From positions 310,001 to 374,000 of the forward strand of contig NZ_CP071456.1 in NCBI RefSeq assembly GCF_017352135.1: 64,000 bases of DNA, read 5' to 3'. The stretch comes from Rhizobium lentis. GTDB lineage: Bacteria > Pseudomonadota > Alphaproteobacteria > Rhizobiales > Rhizobiaceae. Shown here in pieces: positions 42,701-51,550 of this stretch (the first letter of the stretch is position 1; every line of letters begins with the position of its first letter). The notes under the pieces are model-generated. The model was not told where the DNA came from, searched no databases, and was given only the letters and a program-made list of their open reading frames with translations. A program made the position numbers and the translations under genes.

Positions 42701-43558
42701 ATGTTTACCATCATCCGCGACCTCGCCCGCCAGAATATGGAATTCCTCTGCGGCCTGCTGCTCTTTGCCGTCATCGTCGGCCTGGTGATCCTGTCCTATT
42801 TCTCGCCCTATGGCGCGACCGACATCTATCTCCTGCCGCCCGACATGCCGCCGGACGGCGAATATTGGCTCGGCACGACATCGCGCGGCCAGGACGTGTT
42901 CTGGCAGCTGACGATCGGCCTTCGCAACACGCTCTATTTCGGCATCGGCGTCGCCTTTCTCTCGCGCATCATCTCGCTCGTGGTCGGGCTGGTCGCCGGT
43001 TATGCCGGTGGCGCGGTCGACCGGGTGCTGATGGCGATCAACGACAGCGTCATGGTCATCCCGCAATTTCCGCTGCTGATCCTTTTCTATTTCGTGCTGA
43101 AGGACAACATGACCTGGGTGGCGCTGATCGTCATCATGGCCTCGCTCGGCTGGTCCTATGATGCGCGGCTGATCCGCTCCGTGGCGCTCGGGCTGAAGAG
43201 CCGGCCATTTACCACCCAGAGCGTCTATTCCGGCATGACGATGCGCAAGATCCTGGTGGAGGAGCACCTGCCCTACGTGCTGCCGATCGTCTTTGCCACG
43301 ACGATGAACAACATGATCTGGTCGATCGGCATGGAGATCACCCTTTCGGTGCTCGGCTTCACCGATATCGAGACGCCGACCATGGGCATGATGATCTACT
43401 GGGCCAATGCGCATTCGGCGCTGATCTCGGGCATCTGGTGGTGGGTGGCCGCTCCCGTCGCCGTCATCGTCATTCTCTTCCTGGCGCTCTTCCTGCTCTC
43501 CATGTCGATGAACGAATACAATGATCCGCGCAGCCGGCTGAACCGGATGGGAAATTAG
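42701..43558 (+). CDS. ABC transporter permease (DppC-type)
   Basis: A 285-residue inner-membrane protein with six hydrophobic segments and the DppC-type extracytoplasmic segment between TM1 and TM2 (LPPDMPPDGEYWLGTTSRGQ, the typical LGTDxxGRD equivalent). The cytoplasmic EAA loop is around SGMTMRKILVEEHLPYVL. It is the partner of the preceding permease, three bases downstream of its stop, and ends two bases before the first ATPase gene. Confidence 0.9.
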   Translation: MFTIIRDLARQNMEFLCGLLLFAVIVGLVILSYFSPYGATDIYLLPPDMPPDGEYWLGTTSRGQDVFWQLTIGLRNTLYFGIGVAFLSRIISLVVGLVAGYAGGAVDRVLMAINDSVMVIPQFPLLILFYFVLKDNMTWVALIVIMASLGWSYDARLIRSVALGLKSRPFTTQSVYSGMTMRKILVEEHLPYVLPIVFATTMNNMIWSIGMEITLSVLGFTDIETPTMGMMIYWANAHSALISGIWWWVAAPVAVIVILFLALFLLSMSMNEYNDPRSRLNRMGN

Positions 43559-43559
43559 C

Positions 43560-44549
43560 ATGGAGAATCTGGTCGAAATCGACAACTTGAAAGCCTATTA
43601 CCGCGCCTTCCTCTATGGCGTCGATCGCGAGGTGCGGGCCGTCGACGATATCAGCCTGACGATCCGCCGCGGCGAGGTCTATGGCGTCGCCGGCGAATCG
43701 AGCAGCGGCAAGACGACGCTGATCAAGACCATCGCCGGCGCCATCCGGCCGCCGCTCAGGGTCGTCTCCGGCAGCGTCAAATTCCATTTCGGCGGCGGCA
43801 CCCAGGATCTCTACGCGATGACGCCGGAGGAGCGCGTGGCGCTGCGCTGGAAGCATCTCTCCTACATCATGCAGGGCTCGATGAATGTGCTCAATCCGGT
43901 GCGCCGGATCCGCCATTCCTTCACCGATTTTGCCTTCCGCCACATGAAGGTGAGCAAGCCGGTGTTCTTCGAGAAGGTCGCCAACCACCTGCAGCGGCTG
44001 AAGCTCGATCCGCAGCTGCTCGACGCCTATCCGCACGAACTCTCCGGCGGCATGCGCCAGCGCATGACCATTGCGCTCGCCACCATCCTGACGCCGGAGT
44101 TAATCATCGCCGACGAGCCGACGACCGCGCTCGACGTGATCGTGCAGCGCGACGTGCTGTCGATGATCCGCGACATCCAGCGCGAGATGGGCTCGTCCTT
44201 TCTGTTCGTCACCCATGATATGGGCGTGCATGCGACTGTCTCGGACCGCATCGGCATCGTCTATGCCGGCCGGCTGGTCGAGGAGGCGCCGACGGCCAAG
44301 CTCTTCAGCGCGCCGCTCCACCCCTATACGCAGCATCTTGTCGGCAGCCTGCCGAAGATCGGCGACCCCACCACCCGGCCCTCGCTGGAGGGACGGCCGC
44401 CGAACCTCGCCATGCCGCCGGAAGGCTGCCGCTTTCACCCGCGCTGCCCGAAGCGCATGGAGATCTGCTCACAGAAGGTTCCGCCTCTGGTCACCGTCGC
44501 GCCGGAGCGGCGGGTGGCGTGTTTTGCGGTTACGGGGGATCAGGTTTGA
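43560..44549 (+). CDS. ABC transporter ATPase (DppD-type)
   Basis: A 329-residue oligopeptide-type ATPase: Walker A GESSSGKTT, signature LSGGMRQRMTIALA, Walker B LIIADEPTTALD, His-loop VTHDMG, and the C-terminal oligo_HPY segment with Cys cluster (CRFHPRCPKRMEIC) that marks DppD/OppD proteins. A short upstream gap of one base couples it to the permease gene. The next ATPase starts on a TTG overlapping its stop. Confidence 0.92.
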   Translation: MENLVEIDNLKAYYRAFLYGVDREVRAVDDISLTIRRGEVYGVAGESSSGKTTLIKTIAGAIRPPLRVVSGSVKFHFGGGTQDLYAMTPEERVALRWKHLSYIMQGSMNVLNPVRRIRHSFTDFAFRHMKVSKPVFFEKVANHLQRLKLDPQLLDAYPHELSGGMRQRMTIALATILTPELIIADEPTTALDVIVQRDVLSMIRDIQREMGSSFLFVTHDMGVHATVSDRIGIVYAGRLVEEAPTAKLFSAPLHPYTQHLVGSLPKIGDPTTRPSLEGRPPNLAMPPEGCRFHPRCPKRMEICSQKVPPLVTVAPERRVACFAVTGDQV

Positions 44550-45355
44550 CTCTGCTTAGCCTCTCGCATGTGACGAAAATCTACCGCCAGGGCGGCATGC
44601 TCGGCCGGCGGCTGATCACCGCCGTCAACGACGTCAGCTTCGAGATCGGCGACGAGCCGGAGATCCTCTCGATCGTCGGCGAATCCGGCTCGGGCAAATC
44701 GACCGTGGCGGCAATGATCCTCGGCCAGACGGAACCGACCGAAGGCGAGCTGCAATTTGCCGGCAAGACCGTCGCGATCCACAGCCGGGCCGAACGCAAG
44801 GCCTTCATGAAGGAGGTGCAGCCGGTGCTGCAGAACCCCTTCGAAGCCTTCAACCCGCTGAAGCGGGTCGACCGCTATCTCTTCGAGACCGCCCGCAACT
44901 TTTCCGCCTCCGGCAAGCGGCCGGACCGGCGGGAGGTGGAGAAGATGGCCGACGCCGCCCTCCACCATGTCGGCCTGACGCTGGAAGAGGTGAAAGGCCG
45001 CTTCCCCCACGAACTCTCCGGCGGCCAGCTGCAGCGCGTCGCCATCGCCCGCGCGCTGATCCCTGAGCCCCGCCTGCTGGTGGCCGACGAACCGGTCTCC
45101 ATGGTCGACGCGTCGCTACGCATGGCGATCGTCAACCTCTTCGGCAGGCTGAAAAACGAGCTCGGTCTTTCGATCATCTACATCACGCATGATCTGGCGA
45201 CGGCTTATTATGTCAGTGACAATATTATCATCATGCGCAAGGGGGAGATTGTTGAGCGCGGGCGGGCGCGGGCGGTGTTGGATGATCCGCAGCATGCTTA
45301 TTCGCGGGCGCTGAAGGATGCGGTGCTGGCGGCGGAGTTTGGTGAGGTGGGGTGA
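44546..45355 (+). CDS. ABC transporter ATPase (DppF-type)
   Basis: A 269-residue ATPase: Walker A GESGSGKST, signature LSGGQLQRVAIARAL, Walker B LLVADEPVSMVD, His-loop ITHDLA. It lacks the oligo_HPY tail, as usual for the second ATPase. The start is a TTG at 44546 that overlaps the preceding TGA (TTGA), preferred to the longer frame because GGGGAT is upstream and the sequence begins at the conserved MTLLSLSHVTKIY. Last gene of the arabinoside operon. Confidence 0.9.
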   Translation: MTLLSLSHVTKIYRQGGMLGRRLITAVNDVSFEIGDEPEILSIVGESGSGKSTVAAMILGQTEPTEGELQFAGKTVAIHSRAERKAFMKEVQPVLQNPFEAFNPLKRVDRYLFETARNFSASGKRPDRREVEKMADAALHHVGLTLEEVKGRFPHELSGGQLQRVAIARALIPEPRLLVADEPVSMVDASLRMAIVNLFGRLKNELGLSIIYITHDLATAYYVSDNIIIMRKGEIVERGRARAVLDDPQHAYSRALKDAVLAAEFGEVG

Positions 45356-45398
45356 GTGGGCAGCGAATGGTTCAGCGGCTATGCCGATAGTCTGCGGA

Positions 45399-46568
45399 TC
45401 AACCCTGAAAAGGATCCCCGGTAAGAACGAGGACCGACAGATCGGCCTTTGATGATCTCAGCGCGCCGACCTCGACAACATAGCGCTTCGGCTCCGCATA
45501 GGGGATCGCGACACCGGACGTGCTGTCAACAGACCGCATTTTCATTTCGAAGCAAGCTAATGCGCTGCCGACGGTAATCAGCTTGCTCGCGAGCGGCGTC
45601 ACGACAAGGCGGCTTCCTCCAATAACCGACAATGTATTACGAAAGCGCAACATGGCCTCCAGCAGTTGCCTGTAAACTTCGAATGGATGCCCCTCGTGCG
45701 CATAGATAATGTTGCTGAGTGGCGTCTGTCGCTTGGCGAAAAGCGTGTTGTCATACTCTGTCAGGAGCTTGTCACCTCTCCGTGGATCTTTCGACGGATG
45801 CGGCAGAACGGGGCAGATTTCCGCCCAATCAGGAATATTGCTTTCTACCTTCTGCACTTGCGCAAGGCGGTTTTCCCCAAGAATAGGAAACCAAACCATC
45901 GGCATATCGCGCAACGCTTCAGACTGAAATGCTTCCGAGTATCCCGGAATCAAGACGAGATCATTGCTAGGATCTTGGGCGGCGATCTTGCTATCCAGTT
46001 CGGGGTCCTCGCCGACCAATACCTGGAATGTTACACCGTGGCTCGTTAGTTGGTTCTGATCGGTTGCTGCGGGGACGATCCGAGCAAGTACGGAGAGAAG
46101 AATCGTGAGATAAACAATTCGAGGAAGCGAACTGACGTCGAGAACAATATCCGTGACGTCATCCAGAAAATTGAGAATCTTGGCTGCGCCGAGCCTAAGC
46201 ATGATGGTGGCATTCAGCTCTTCGTCATCTTCCGTTTCATCGATAAAATAAGTCTCCACTTTGCCAATCTGGCCAAAAATATCCTCCAATATGCTTGCAT
46301 TTTCGCTCGTCAGGTCTTCGAGTTCGGGCGACAACTGATAGCCGCTGAAACCTATTAGGAGAAGGGTCGCTTGTTGGATCTGGCATCCAGACGCATTCAG
46401 CCGCTCGACGTATTTCGAAATGACATCTTTGGCCCGTACGTCAAACCCCCGACCGGCAATATACAACAGCCGCATCGGACGGTTATTTTTCTTGCGATCC
46501 GCATACATATCGTCCCAAAGGTCTTCCACCGCAACGCCGCGGCGAAATACATAGTTTTCCCAGATCAA
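45399..46568 (-). CDS. Unknown protein, Rossmann-like, last gene of five-gene conflict-type operon
   Basis: A 389-residue soluble protein of no recognised family. The N-terminal part (RPMRLLYIAGRGFDVRAKDV, LLLIGFSGYQLSPE, VETYFIDETEDDEE, DIVLDVSSLPRIVYLTILLS) alternates hydrophobic strands and helices like a Rossmann/CARF sensor domain. The C-terminal SRLVVTPLASKLITVGSALA also resembles the strand-loop of CARF/SAVED-type nucleotide sensors, but the resemblance is weak. The TTG at 46568 was chosen because GGAGG lies eight bases upstream; the stop of the ATPase gene is one base away. G+C is lower than in neighbours. Function unknown; a sensor or effector is guessed from position. Confidence 0.6.
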   Translation of the reverse strand: MIWENYVFRRGVAVEDLWDDMYADRKKNNRPMRLLYIAGRGFDVRAKDVISKYVERLNASGCQIQQATLLLIGFSGYQLSPELEDLTSENASILEDIFGQIGKVETYFIDETEDDEELNATIMLRLGAAKILNFLDDVTDIVLDVSSLPRIVYLTILLSVLARIVPAATDQNQLTSHGVTFQVLVGEDPELDSKIAAQDPSNDLVLIPGYSEAFQSEALRDMPMVWFPILGENRLAQVQKVESNIPDWAEICPVLPHPSKDPRRGDKLLTEYDNTLFAKRQTPLSNIIYAHEGHPFEVYRQLLEAMLRFRNTLSVIGGSRLVVTPLASKLITVGSALACFEMKMRSVDSTSGVAIPYAEPKRYVVEVGALRSSKADLSVLVLTGDPFQG

Positions 46569-46569
46569 G

Positions 46570-48489
46570 TCATCCACCTCCAAGGCTGAGTTTCGCTGCA
46601 GGCTGGTAGCCACCCTCCATCCAGTCCGACAGTTTTTGGATCGTGGTTTCCTGCCATCCGCCATATTGGAGCGGGAGGGAGAAGTGAGCGCAAAGGGTTC
46701 TGTTGAGATAGAATACCGTTCCTCCTTCTCTATTAGTGCTTGCGGCGCTTTCGCGCGTTACCAAGAGGTTCTCTGCAACACACTCAAAGAGCACTTTCTT
46801 CAACTTACCAATATTTGTCTGGTCTTGGATGCGCTCAAACTTTGATAGTTCCGAGTTGGATAGGCGCACACCGGTGACTCCTGGAGCATAGGGAGCGTTC
46901 GGCTGGAAAGTTCGATCCCGGCAGAACAAACCTATCGAATCGAGCAACCGCTGCGCCCTAGTGCCGTCTTTGTGGTTCCGAGTGATGAAGTCGCGTTTGT
47001 TTGCGGCAGCTTCCTGCAACCGCTTTTCCTGTTCTTGCGGCAGCAGCTCTCGGGATGCTCTCTGCCGAAGAACCTGCTTGGCCTTCATTCCCTCGTAAAG
47101 TGCCGCCGCTAACGAGAGGAGCTCTTCAACATTGTTAGTTGCCAGGGTGCAAAGCCTGTCGAGACCGTAATAGTATGGAAACTTCTGCTCGAAATTCATG
47201 AAGATTTCAGCAGCGCCTTTTGTAGCGCCGCTGTCGCGCTCTTGCAGTTCCTCTGCTGGAAGAGGGGTCAATTCAAACGAGAGCTGTCTATTGGCTTCGT
47301 CACGCGCGATTAAAATCCTAGTCACATACAGGCTGATTATAGCATCTAGACTAGGAGTCGGCGGCCCGTGTGTAGCATTGGCCAACCAGTCCGAATAACG
47401 AATGTTCCGCTTATACCGCGCTGAGAAGACTTCGAACAGCGAGCGGGCTTGGACATAGGCATCGTTCAATTCATTGAGCGGGAAGTTCTCCTGAAGATAC
47501 TGACCGAACGCTTGGCCAGGCACGACGGTCTGCATTTGGAACCGCCTGTCCAGAATGCTTTGTGCGAATGCGTTGAACTGACGATTATTGCTCCCGTTCC
47601 CCCAAAGCTCTTCGAGCGGATATTCTCGCACATCTCGTCCACTTCTTGCCCCTTGGGACAAGAACTCCTCACCGAACGCGATGGTGCGGCTCGCGAGCCA
47701 GACGGGAATGGACGGCCGCAGCGTGACCAATTCATCGATCAGCAGCGAACGCTGTGCCTTCCGCAGAGCCTGAACGTCATCGATCATTAGGAGCCGAGTT
47801 GAAGCCACCTCCCTACCTTTATGGGAGAAACGGACGGATTGTAGCCACAGGATAGATTCAAAACGAGCATGGGCAGGTGGTGGGCTTTCGGCCCTTTGGG
47901 ACGACAAAATATCCAGATGTTCGTAGACCGACCGTTCGCTGTCCTCGGCCCATTTCATCATGGCAGCGGCGGTGTCGTGAAGAGGAATCGCCCTTAATCC
48001 GCTCGCGTGGGCATCATATTGCAATTGCACCTCATCGAGTGCATCCGGCATGCCACTGCTGAGGAATTCCGACAAGCTTCGCAACGTTCGCATAACGATC
48101 CGGCAGTCTAGGAGCGCTCGAAAAAGTTCGGTGCTGGCATTTGACGCACCCGGCGGTAGATCCGCATAGCCGGAAGAGCAGGACAACATAACACCCAGAA
48201 CGACAGGGCCATCCTCCTCGCCCAACACGCCGCGCTCGACTAGGAATTTGTACGTTTCTGACTGAGTGGGTCCGGCATTCCAAAAGGCCCTTAAAGAATT
48301 GGGCGTAAACGCACGTAATATAGTAGATTTTCCCCCGCCGGGCGGGCTTCGGAAAATATGCACCGCGCCCTTGAAACAGTCCTCGTGGAGCTTTTCCAAG
48401 ATCTTGGGCGAGAACAAATGAACGAAATCCTGGTCGGACGTGGTCCGTTCAGACATCCGTTCTAGAAAGGGGTTTGCTCGATATGCCAT
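46570..48489 (-). CDS. P-loop ATPase, ORC/Cdc6-like or STAND-like, in conflict-type operon
   Basis: A 639-residue ATPase. Walker A at residues 48-57 (SPPGGGKSTI), Walker B about residue 233 (RLLMIDDVQAL), then a sensor-like PSIPVWLASRTIAFGEEF. The central region is helical. The C-terminal quarter (about 540-639: RLSNSELSKFERIQDQTN, FYLNRTLCAHFSLPLQYGGW) looks like a winged-helix domain. AAA+ ATPases of this layout (ORC/Cdc6-like) occur in prokaryotic immune operons. It overlaps the PRTase gene by one base (TAATG), so it is translationally coupled. The exact subfamily is an inference. Confidence 0.75.
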   Translation of the reverse strand: MAYRANPFLERMSERTTSDQDFVHLFSPKILEKLHEDCFKGAVHIFRSPPGGGKSTILRAFTPNSLRAFWNAGPTQSETYKFLVERGVLGEEDGPVVLGVMLSCSSGYADLPPGASNASTELFRALLDCRIVMRTLRSLSEFLSSGMPDALDEVQLQYDAHASGLRAIPLHDTAAAMMKWAEDSERSVYEHLDILSSQRAESPPPAHARFESILWLQSVRFSHKGREVASTRLLMIDDVQALRKAQRSLLIDELVTLRPSIPVWLASRTIAFGEEFLSQGARSGRDVREYPLEELWGNGSNNRQFNAFAQSILDRRFQMQTVVPGQAFGQYLQENFPLNELNDAYVQARSLFEVFSARYKRNIRYSDWLANATHGPPTPSLDAIISLYVTRILIARDEANRQLSFELTPLPAEELQERDSGATKGAAEIFMNFEQKFPYYYGLDRLCTLATNNVEELLSLAAALYEGMKAKQVLRQRASRELLPQEQEKRLQEAAANKRDFITRNHKDGTRAQRLLDSIGLFCRDRTFQPNAPYAPGVTGVRLSNSELSKFERIQDQTNIGKLKKVLFECVAENLLVTRESAASTNREGGTVFYLNRTLCAHFSLPLQYGGWQETTIQKLSDWMEGGYQPAAKLSLGGG

Positions 48490-49616
48490 TACATCTCTCG
48501 GTGCCGGCTCACCCGAGGGAATAATCCAAAGAAAGACTTATCTTCGGGTCCCCAAAGAGCATAAATCGAATTGTTCGGAGTGTTATGAGAGAGGATCAGC
48601 GGAAGCGCGCAGGCTGCAAATCCAAGCTTTGCATCGTCGGTTCCCCCAATTCTAATATGTTCATCACTGGCCCTCGCATCGTAGTACCGGTCCTGCTTAG
48701 CGATTTCAATAATCGGGCCATCGTGGGTAGCTGAAAGCGAGCAATATTTTTCAATCGGATGAAGCACATGCACTTTGAGCGGTTTGTAGCCCCTTTCATT
48801 CGTAAACCGTTCCGACCAGTATTCGATGTGGTCGATCGCTTGCCTGGTGGCGACGTAGAGCAGCAGAGATACCTCGTAGTAATCAGGGTTGATCAGGTCA
48901 CCCTCATAGATCCGCTCATAAATCTTCTTGATCTTGCCTTTGAATTTACGCTCTTCGGCATCATATCGAATATACGTATTGCCACTTCCTGAGAAATCAT
49001 CCACAAGCCAGATGAGGCTGAAACGTTCCTTGTCACCAGAACTAGTGGGACTAGACGGAATGAAGTTGCCGTTTGTCAGAGATTTGCGAAGCTCTGACAG
49101 CATGTCTTCCGCCTTCGCGTCTCCGAGTTCATAGGCCTGCCAGATCTGTTCATTGCTGATCGCGCCATTGCTGGCACGTCGGAGTTCGTTCGTATGCGCG
49201 CCGTCGCTCAAACCAAGATAGAGAGAGCGGATTCTTAGCTCCTCGAAACGGCGGTGTCTCGCTAACGCGGCAACCTTGTAGGCTGCTATCTCGTTTTCCT
49301 CGGCGACAAGTCGAAGTCGATCTTGCACGATCACATCGGGATAGGACAGCTTGACGAGGTGTGAAATCTCGCGCTCCGAGATGAAAATCAGCCTGTCGCG
49401 AACCAATCCGAGCGCTACCGGCCGGTCGGCCTTGTCAAATTGGTTGAGCCAAAGGGCGAGGCTTTCGACGAACTGCTTCCCCGGTCCGAACCGTTGATAG
49501 TGATTGTATTTGTAATCCGCCAGCAATTGCAAAATAGAAGCATTTTGCCCCACGACTTCGGGATCCTTCCAGTCCATCACTTGGGCAAGAAGGGCCTGCG
49601 CATTGATGTCTTTCAT
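48489..49616 (-). CDS. Phosphoribosyltransferase-like protein (PRTase-CE-like)
   Basis: A 375-residue soluble protein. The only strong motif is WLVDDFSGSGNTYIRYD (about residues 203-219), which is the PRPP-binding loop of type I phosphoribosyltransferases with hallmark DD-S-G-S-G-T/N. The N-terminal 200 residues are helical (DRLRLVAEENEIAAYKVAAL) and the C-terminal third has VHVLHPIEKYCSLSATHDGP. PRTase-like proteins with this loop have been proposed in conflict systems. It starts inside the SIS-HAD stop (4-base overlap) and is followed with a 1-base overlap by the ATPase gene. Confidence 0.75.
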   Translation of the reverse strand: MKDINAQALLAQVMDWKDPEVVGQNASILQLLADYKYNHYQRFGPGKQFVESLALWLNQFDKADRPVALGLVRDRLIFISEREISHLVKLSYPDVIVQDRLRLVAEENEIAAYKVAALARHRRFEELRIRSLYLGLSDGAHTNELRRASNGAISNEQIWQAYELGDAKAEDMLSELRKSLTNGNFIPSSPTSSGDKERFSLIWLVDDFSGSGNTYIRYDAEERKFKGKIKKIYERIYEGDLINPDYYEVSLLLYVATRQAIDHIEYWSERFTNERGYKPLKVHVLHPIEKYCSLSATHDGPIIEIAKQDRYYDARASDEHIRIGGTDDAKLGFAACALPLILSHNTPNNSIYALWGPEDKSFFGLFPRVSRHREM

Positions 49617-51550
49617 TCTTCCTCACCGGAAAGAAACAATCTGAAACTCCCGTCGCCGGAGGTCTGCATGCGAGATAGATACCACAAGGTTGCATCGACA
49701 TCTCTCTTAAACCGCGGCGCCAACTTCCAGCCGCGGTCGAGGCGTCGCGACGGTAGATCAACGCTCAAGGAGAAGCGGTGCTGCAGTAAAGATGAGTCGT
49801 TACCCGGCCAAGCACCAAGATCCCCCATGGTAATGATCTCGTAGGGATCGATTCGATCGCGTTGGACGATATCGGCGACGACATGCGATTTGCTGACGCC
49901 GCTCGCCAAAATATCAACGGAGTGTTTACTTCGCAAAATAATGCCGGTCTCAAGCCCCGATTGCTTCATTGCGTCAGTAACAACGAACCACATGTCCTCG
50001 GTGCTAACGCCGTTCTCGAAGCGCACGCTCAATTGAAAGGGTGGGTTTTCCCGGACAAGGTGAATTGGCACGCCGCATGACTTCAGACCAGTCACGACCC
50101 GCTTGGCGTGAATAAGAAAGTCGCTCAACTCAGACTGTGCAGGTGGACGGTGACCGAGCTCACCGATCCAACCACCATTATACAGCCCCAGCCGGATTCT
50201 GGGCCAGATTGACATATCAAAAATCGGTTCAAAGCGTTCAGCAATGGAGCCGCCCCTTCCTGAGGCAATGCCGATCATGATACCCGCCTCGGCCAGACGC
50301 CGGAGATGCGCGCAAATCGCCTCTGGTGGCGGTGTATCCAACGCATTTGAACTGCACAGCGTACCATCATAGTCGAAGACAACTGCACGGAACTTCTGGT
50401 TTTCCAGCGACGCCTCTGCCTCCAATCGCGCGCGCCGAATTTTCCCGCTACTGCGCCGGCTGGGCCATCTGGCGCCAAGAACCTCGTATTTGGAATGTTC
50501 GCCTCGAATTCGCTCTTCGTCTGGAGGAGGGACCAGCTCTCCCAGCTTCGCATAGTACAGTTTCCGGCCAAGTTCGGAGAGGGGAGGCCTGGCAATGTTC
50601 TTGCCGGCCGCATTGGCCACTTTAGACACCAGATGCATACCACCCAATAAGCCGGCGATTAAGTCCGGGGGAGTGGATCCATTGAGGGGCATTTCGAACG
50701 TCGCGACCTCATCGGGAACTTGCGCACGCATATCTTGCCAAAGCCCTCCAACGCTCGGCTCGGTAATCACCAGGAGGGCCGTGTCCTTGGATCGTTCGGT
50801 GAGCCAAAGGTGTCGCCCGTGCGCAAAGGAACGGAAGTCGGCCAGTTGAATGAAAAGCAGTGCAGATTCCGCAAACCGCGATTCAAGGTCCTCGGCGATT
50901 GGCCGAAGACGCGGAGAGAAGACGATTATTACACTCCTTCGCGCGACGGCTTCACTGGCAAACTCGGACGCGCTCTCCACCCATTCGAAGAGCGATAGCT
51001 GATCGAATCGAATGTCGGACATCCTGAAAAAATCAGGAGGACCATCTTGATCTAATTCACCAAATGCCCGTGCGATTAAAGAGGCGCTCAAAGCAAGGCT
51101 GTTGGTGGCGAGATATCCGTCCTTATGAGCGAGATCAAACACGTGTGGGGCTACGTCGTTCATTGATCGGACCAGATCCATCAATGGGCTGTCCTGTCTG
51201 TTGGTAACGACGTGGACAGCCCGTGAACTGTGCTGACGTGCTCGCTGCAATGCTTCGAGTATGTCCGGGTTCTTACCTTCTGCCGAAAAAATAAAAATCG
51301 GGCTGGTTGAAGCTAACGTAGGGTTGCAGATAAGTTCAAGCGGAGTAATGGGTCGTGATATACGGCCTGTGTAGGCCTCGTGAAGGCTGCACAGCAGGGA
51401 GGCAACTGTATAGGAACCGCCTGAACCGACGGCGATGACACTCGATTGACTTGCGCCGGCAATCGCCAATTTGAGAGGCTCAATGGAAGCAGCGAGCGCC
51501 TTGTCGAGACTCCCTTGCAGTTCTTCAAGCTCGATTTCATATGGCGTCAT
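49613..51550 (-). CDS. SIS domain - HAD hydrolase fusion protein
   Basis: A 645-residue fusion. Residues about 25-340 carry SIS-type sugar-isomerase domains (SVIAVGSGGSYTVASLLCSL, SPIFIFSAEGKNPDILEAL with the classic SG-S pattern), which bind phosphosugars. From about 385 a HAD phosphohydrolase follows: motif I VVFDYDGTLCSSN, motif II IGIASGRGGS, motif IV MGDLGAWPGND, of the Cof type. The fusion of SIS and HAD in one chain is unusual. It overlaps the NADAR gene by four bases at the start and the PRTase gene by four at the end. A nucleoside/phosphosugar substrate is a reasonable inference. Confidence 0.8.
   Translation of the reverse strand: MTPYEIELEELQGSLDKALAASIEPLKLAIAGASQSSVIAVGSGGSYTVASLLCSLHEAYTGRISRPITPLELICNPTLASTSPIFIFSAEGKNPDILEALQRARQHSSRAVHVVTNRQDSPLMDLVRSMNDVAPHVFDLAHKDGYLATNSLALSASLIARAFGELDQDGPPDFFRMSDIRFDQLSLFEWVESASEFASEAVARRSVIIVFSPRLRPIAEDLESRFAESALLFIQLADFRSFAHGRHLWLTERSKDTALLVITEPSVGGLWQDMRAQVPDEVATFEMPLNGSTPPDLIAGLLGGMHLVSKVANAAGKNIARPPLSELGRKLYYAKLGELVPPPDEERIRGEHSKYEVLGARWPSRRSSGKIRRARLEAEASLENQKFRAVVFDYDGTLCSSNALDTPPPEAICAHLRRLAEAGIMIGIASGRGGSIAERFEPIFDMSIWPRIRLGLYNGGWIGELGHRPPAQSELSDFLIHAKRVVTGLKSCGVPIHLVRENPPFQLSVRFENGVSTEDMWFVVTDAMKQSGLETGIILRSKHSVDILASGVSKSHVVADIVQRDRIDPYEIITMGDLGAWPGNDSSLLQHRFSLSVDLPSRRLDRGWKLAPRFKRDVDATLWYLSRMQTSGDGSFRLFLSGEEE

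Noticed and set aside
41660..43585. A 641-codon minus-strand frame over the two permease genes
   Set aside because: The plus strand encodes two well-formed permeases with ribosome sites; the antisense frame is His/Asp-rich nonsense typical of shadows.
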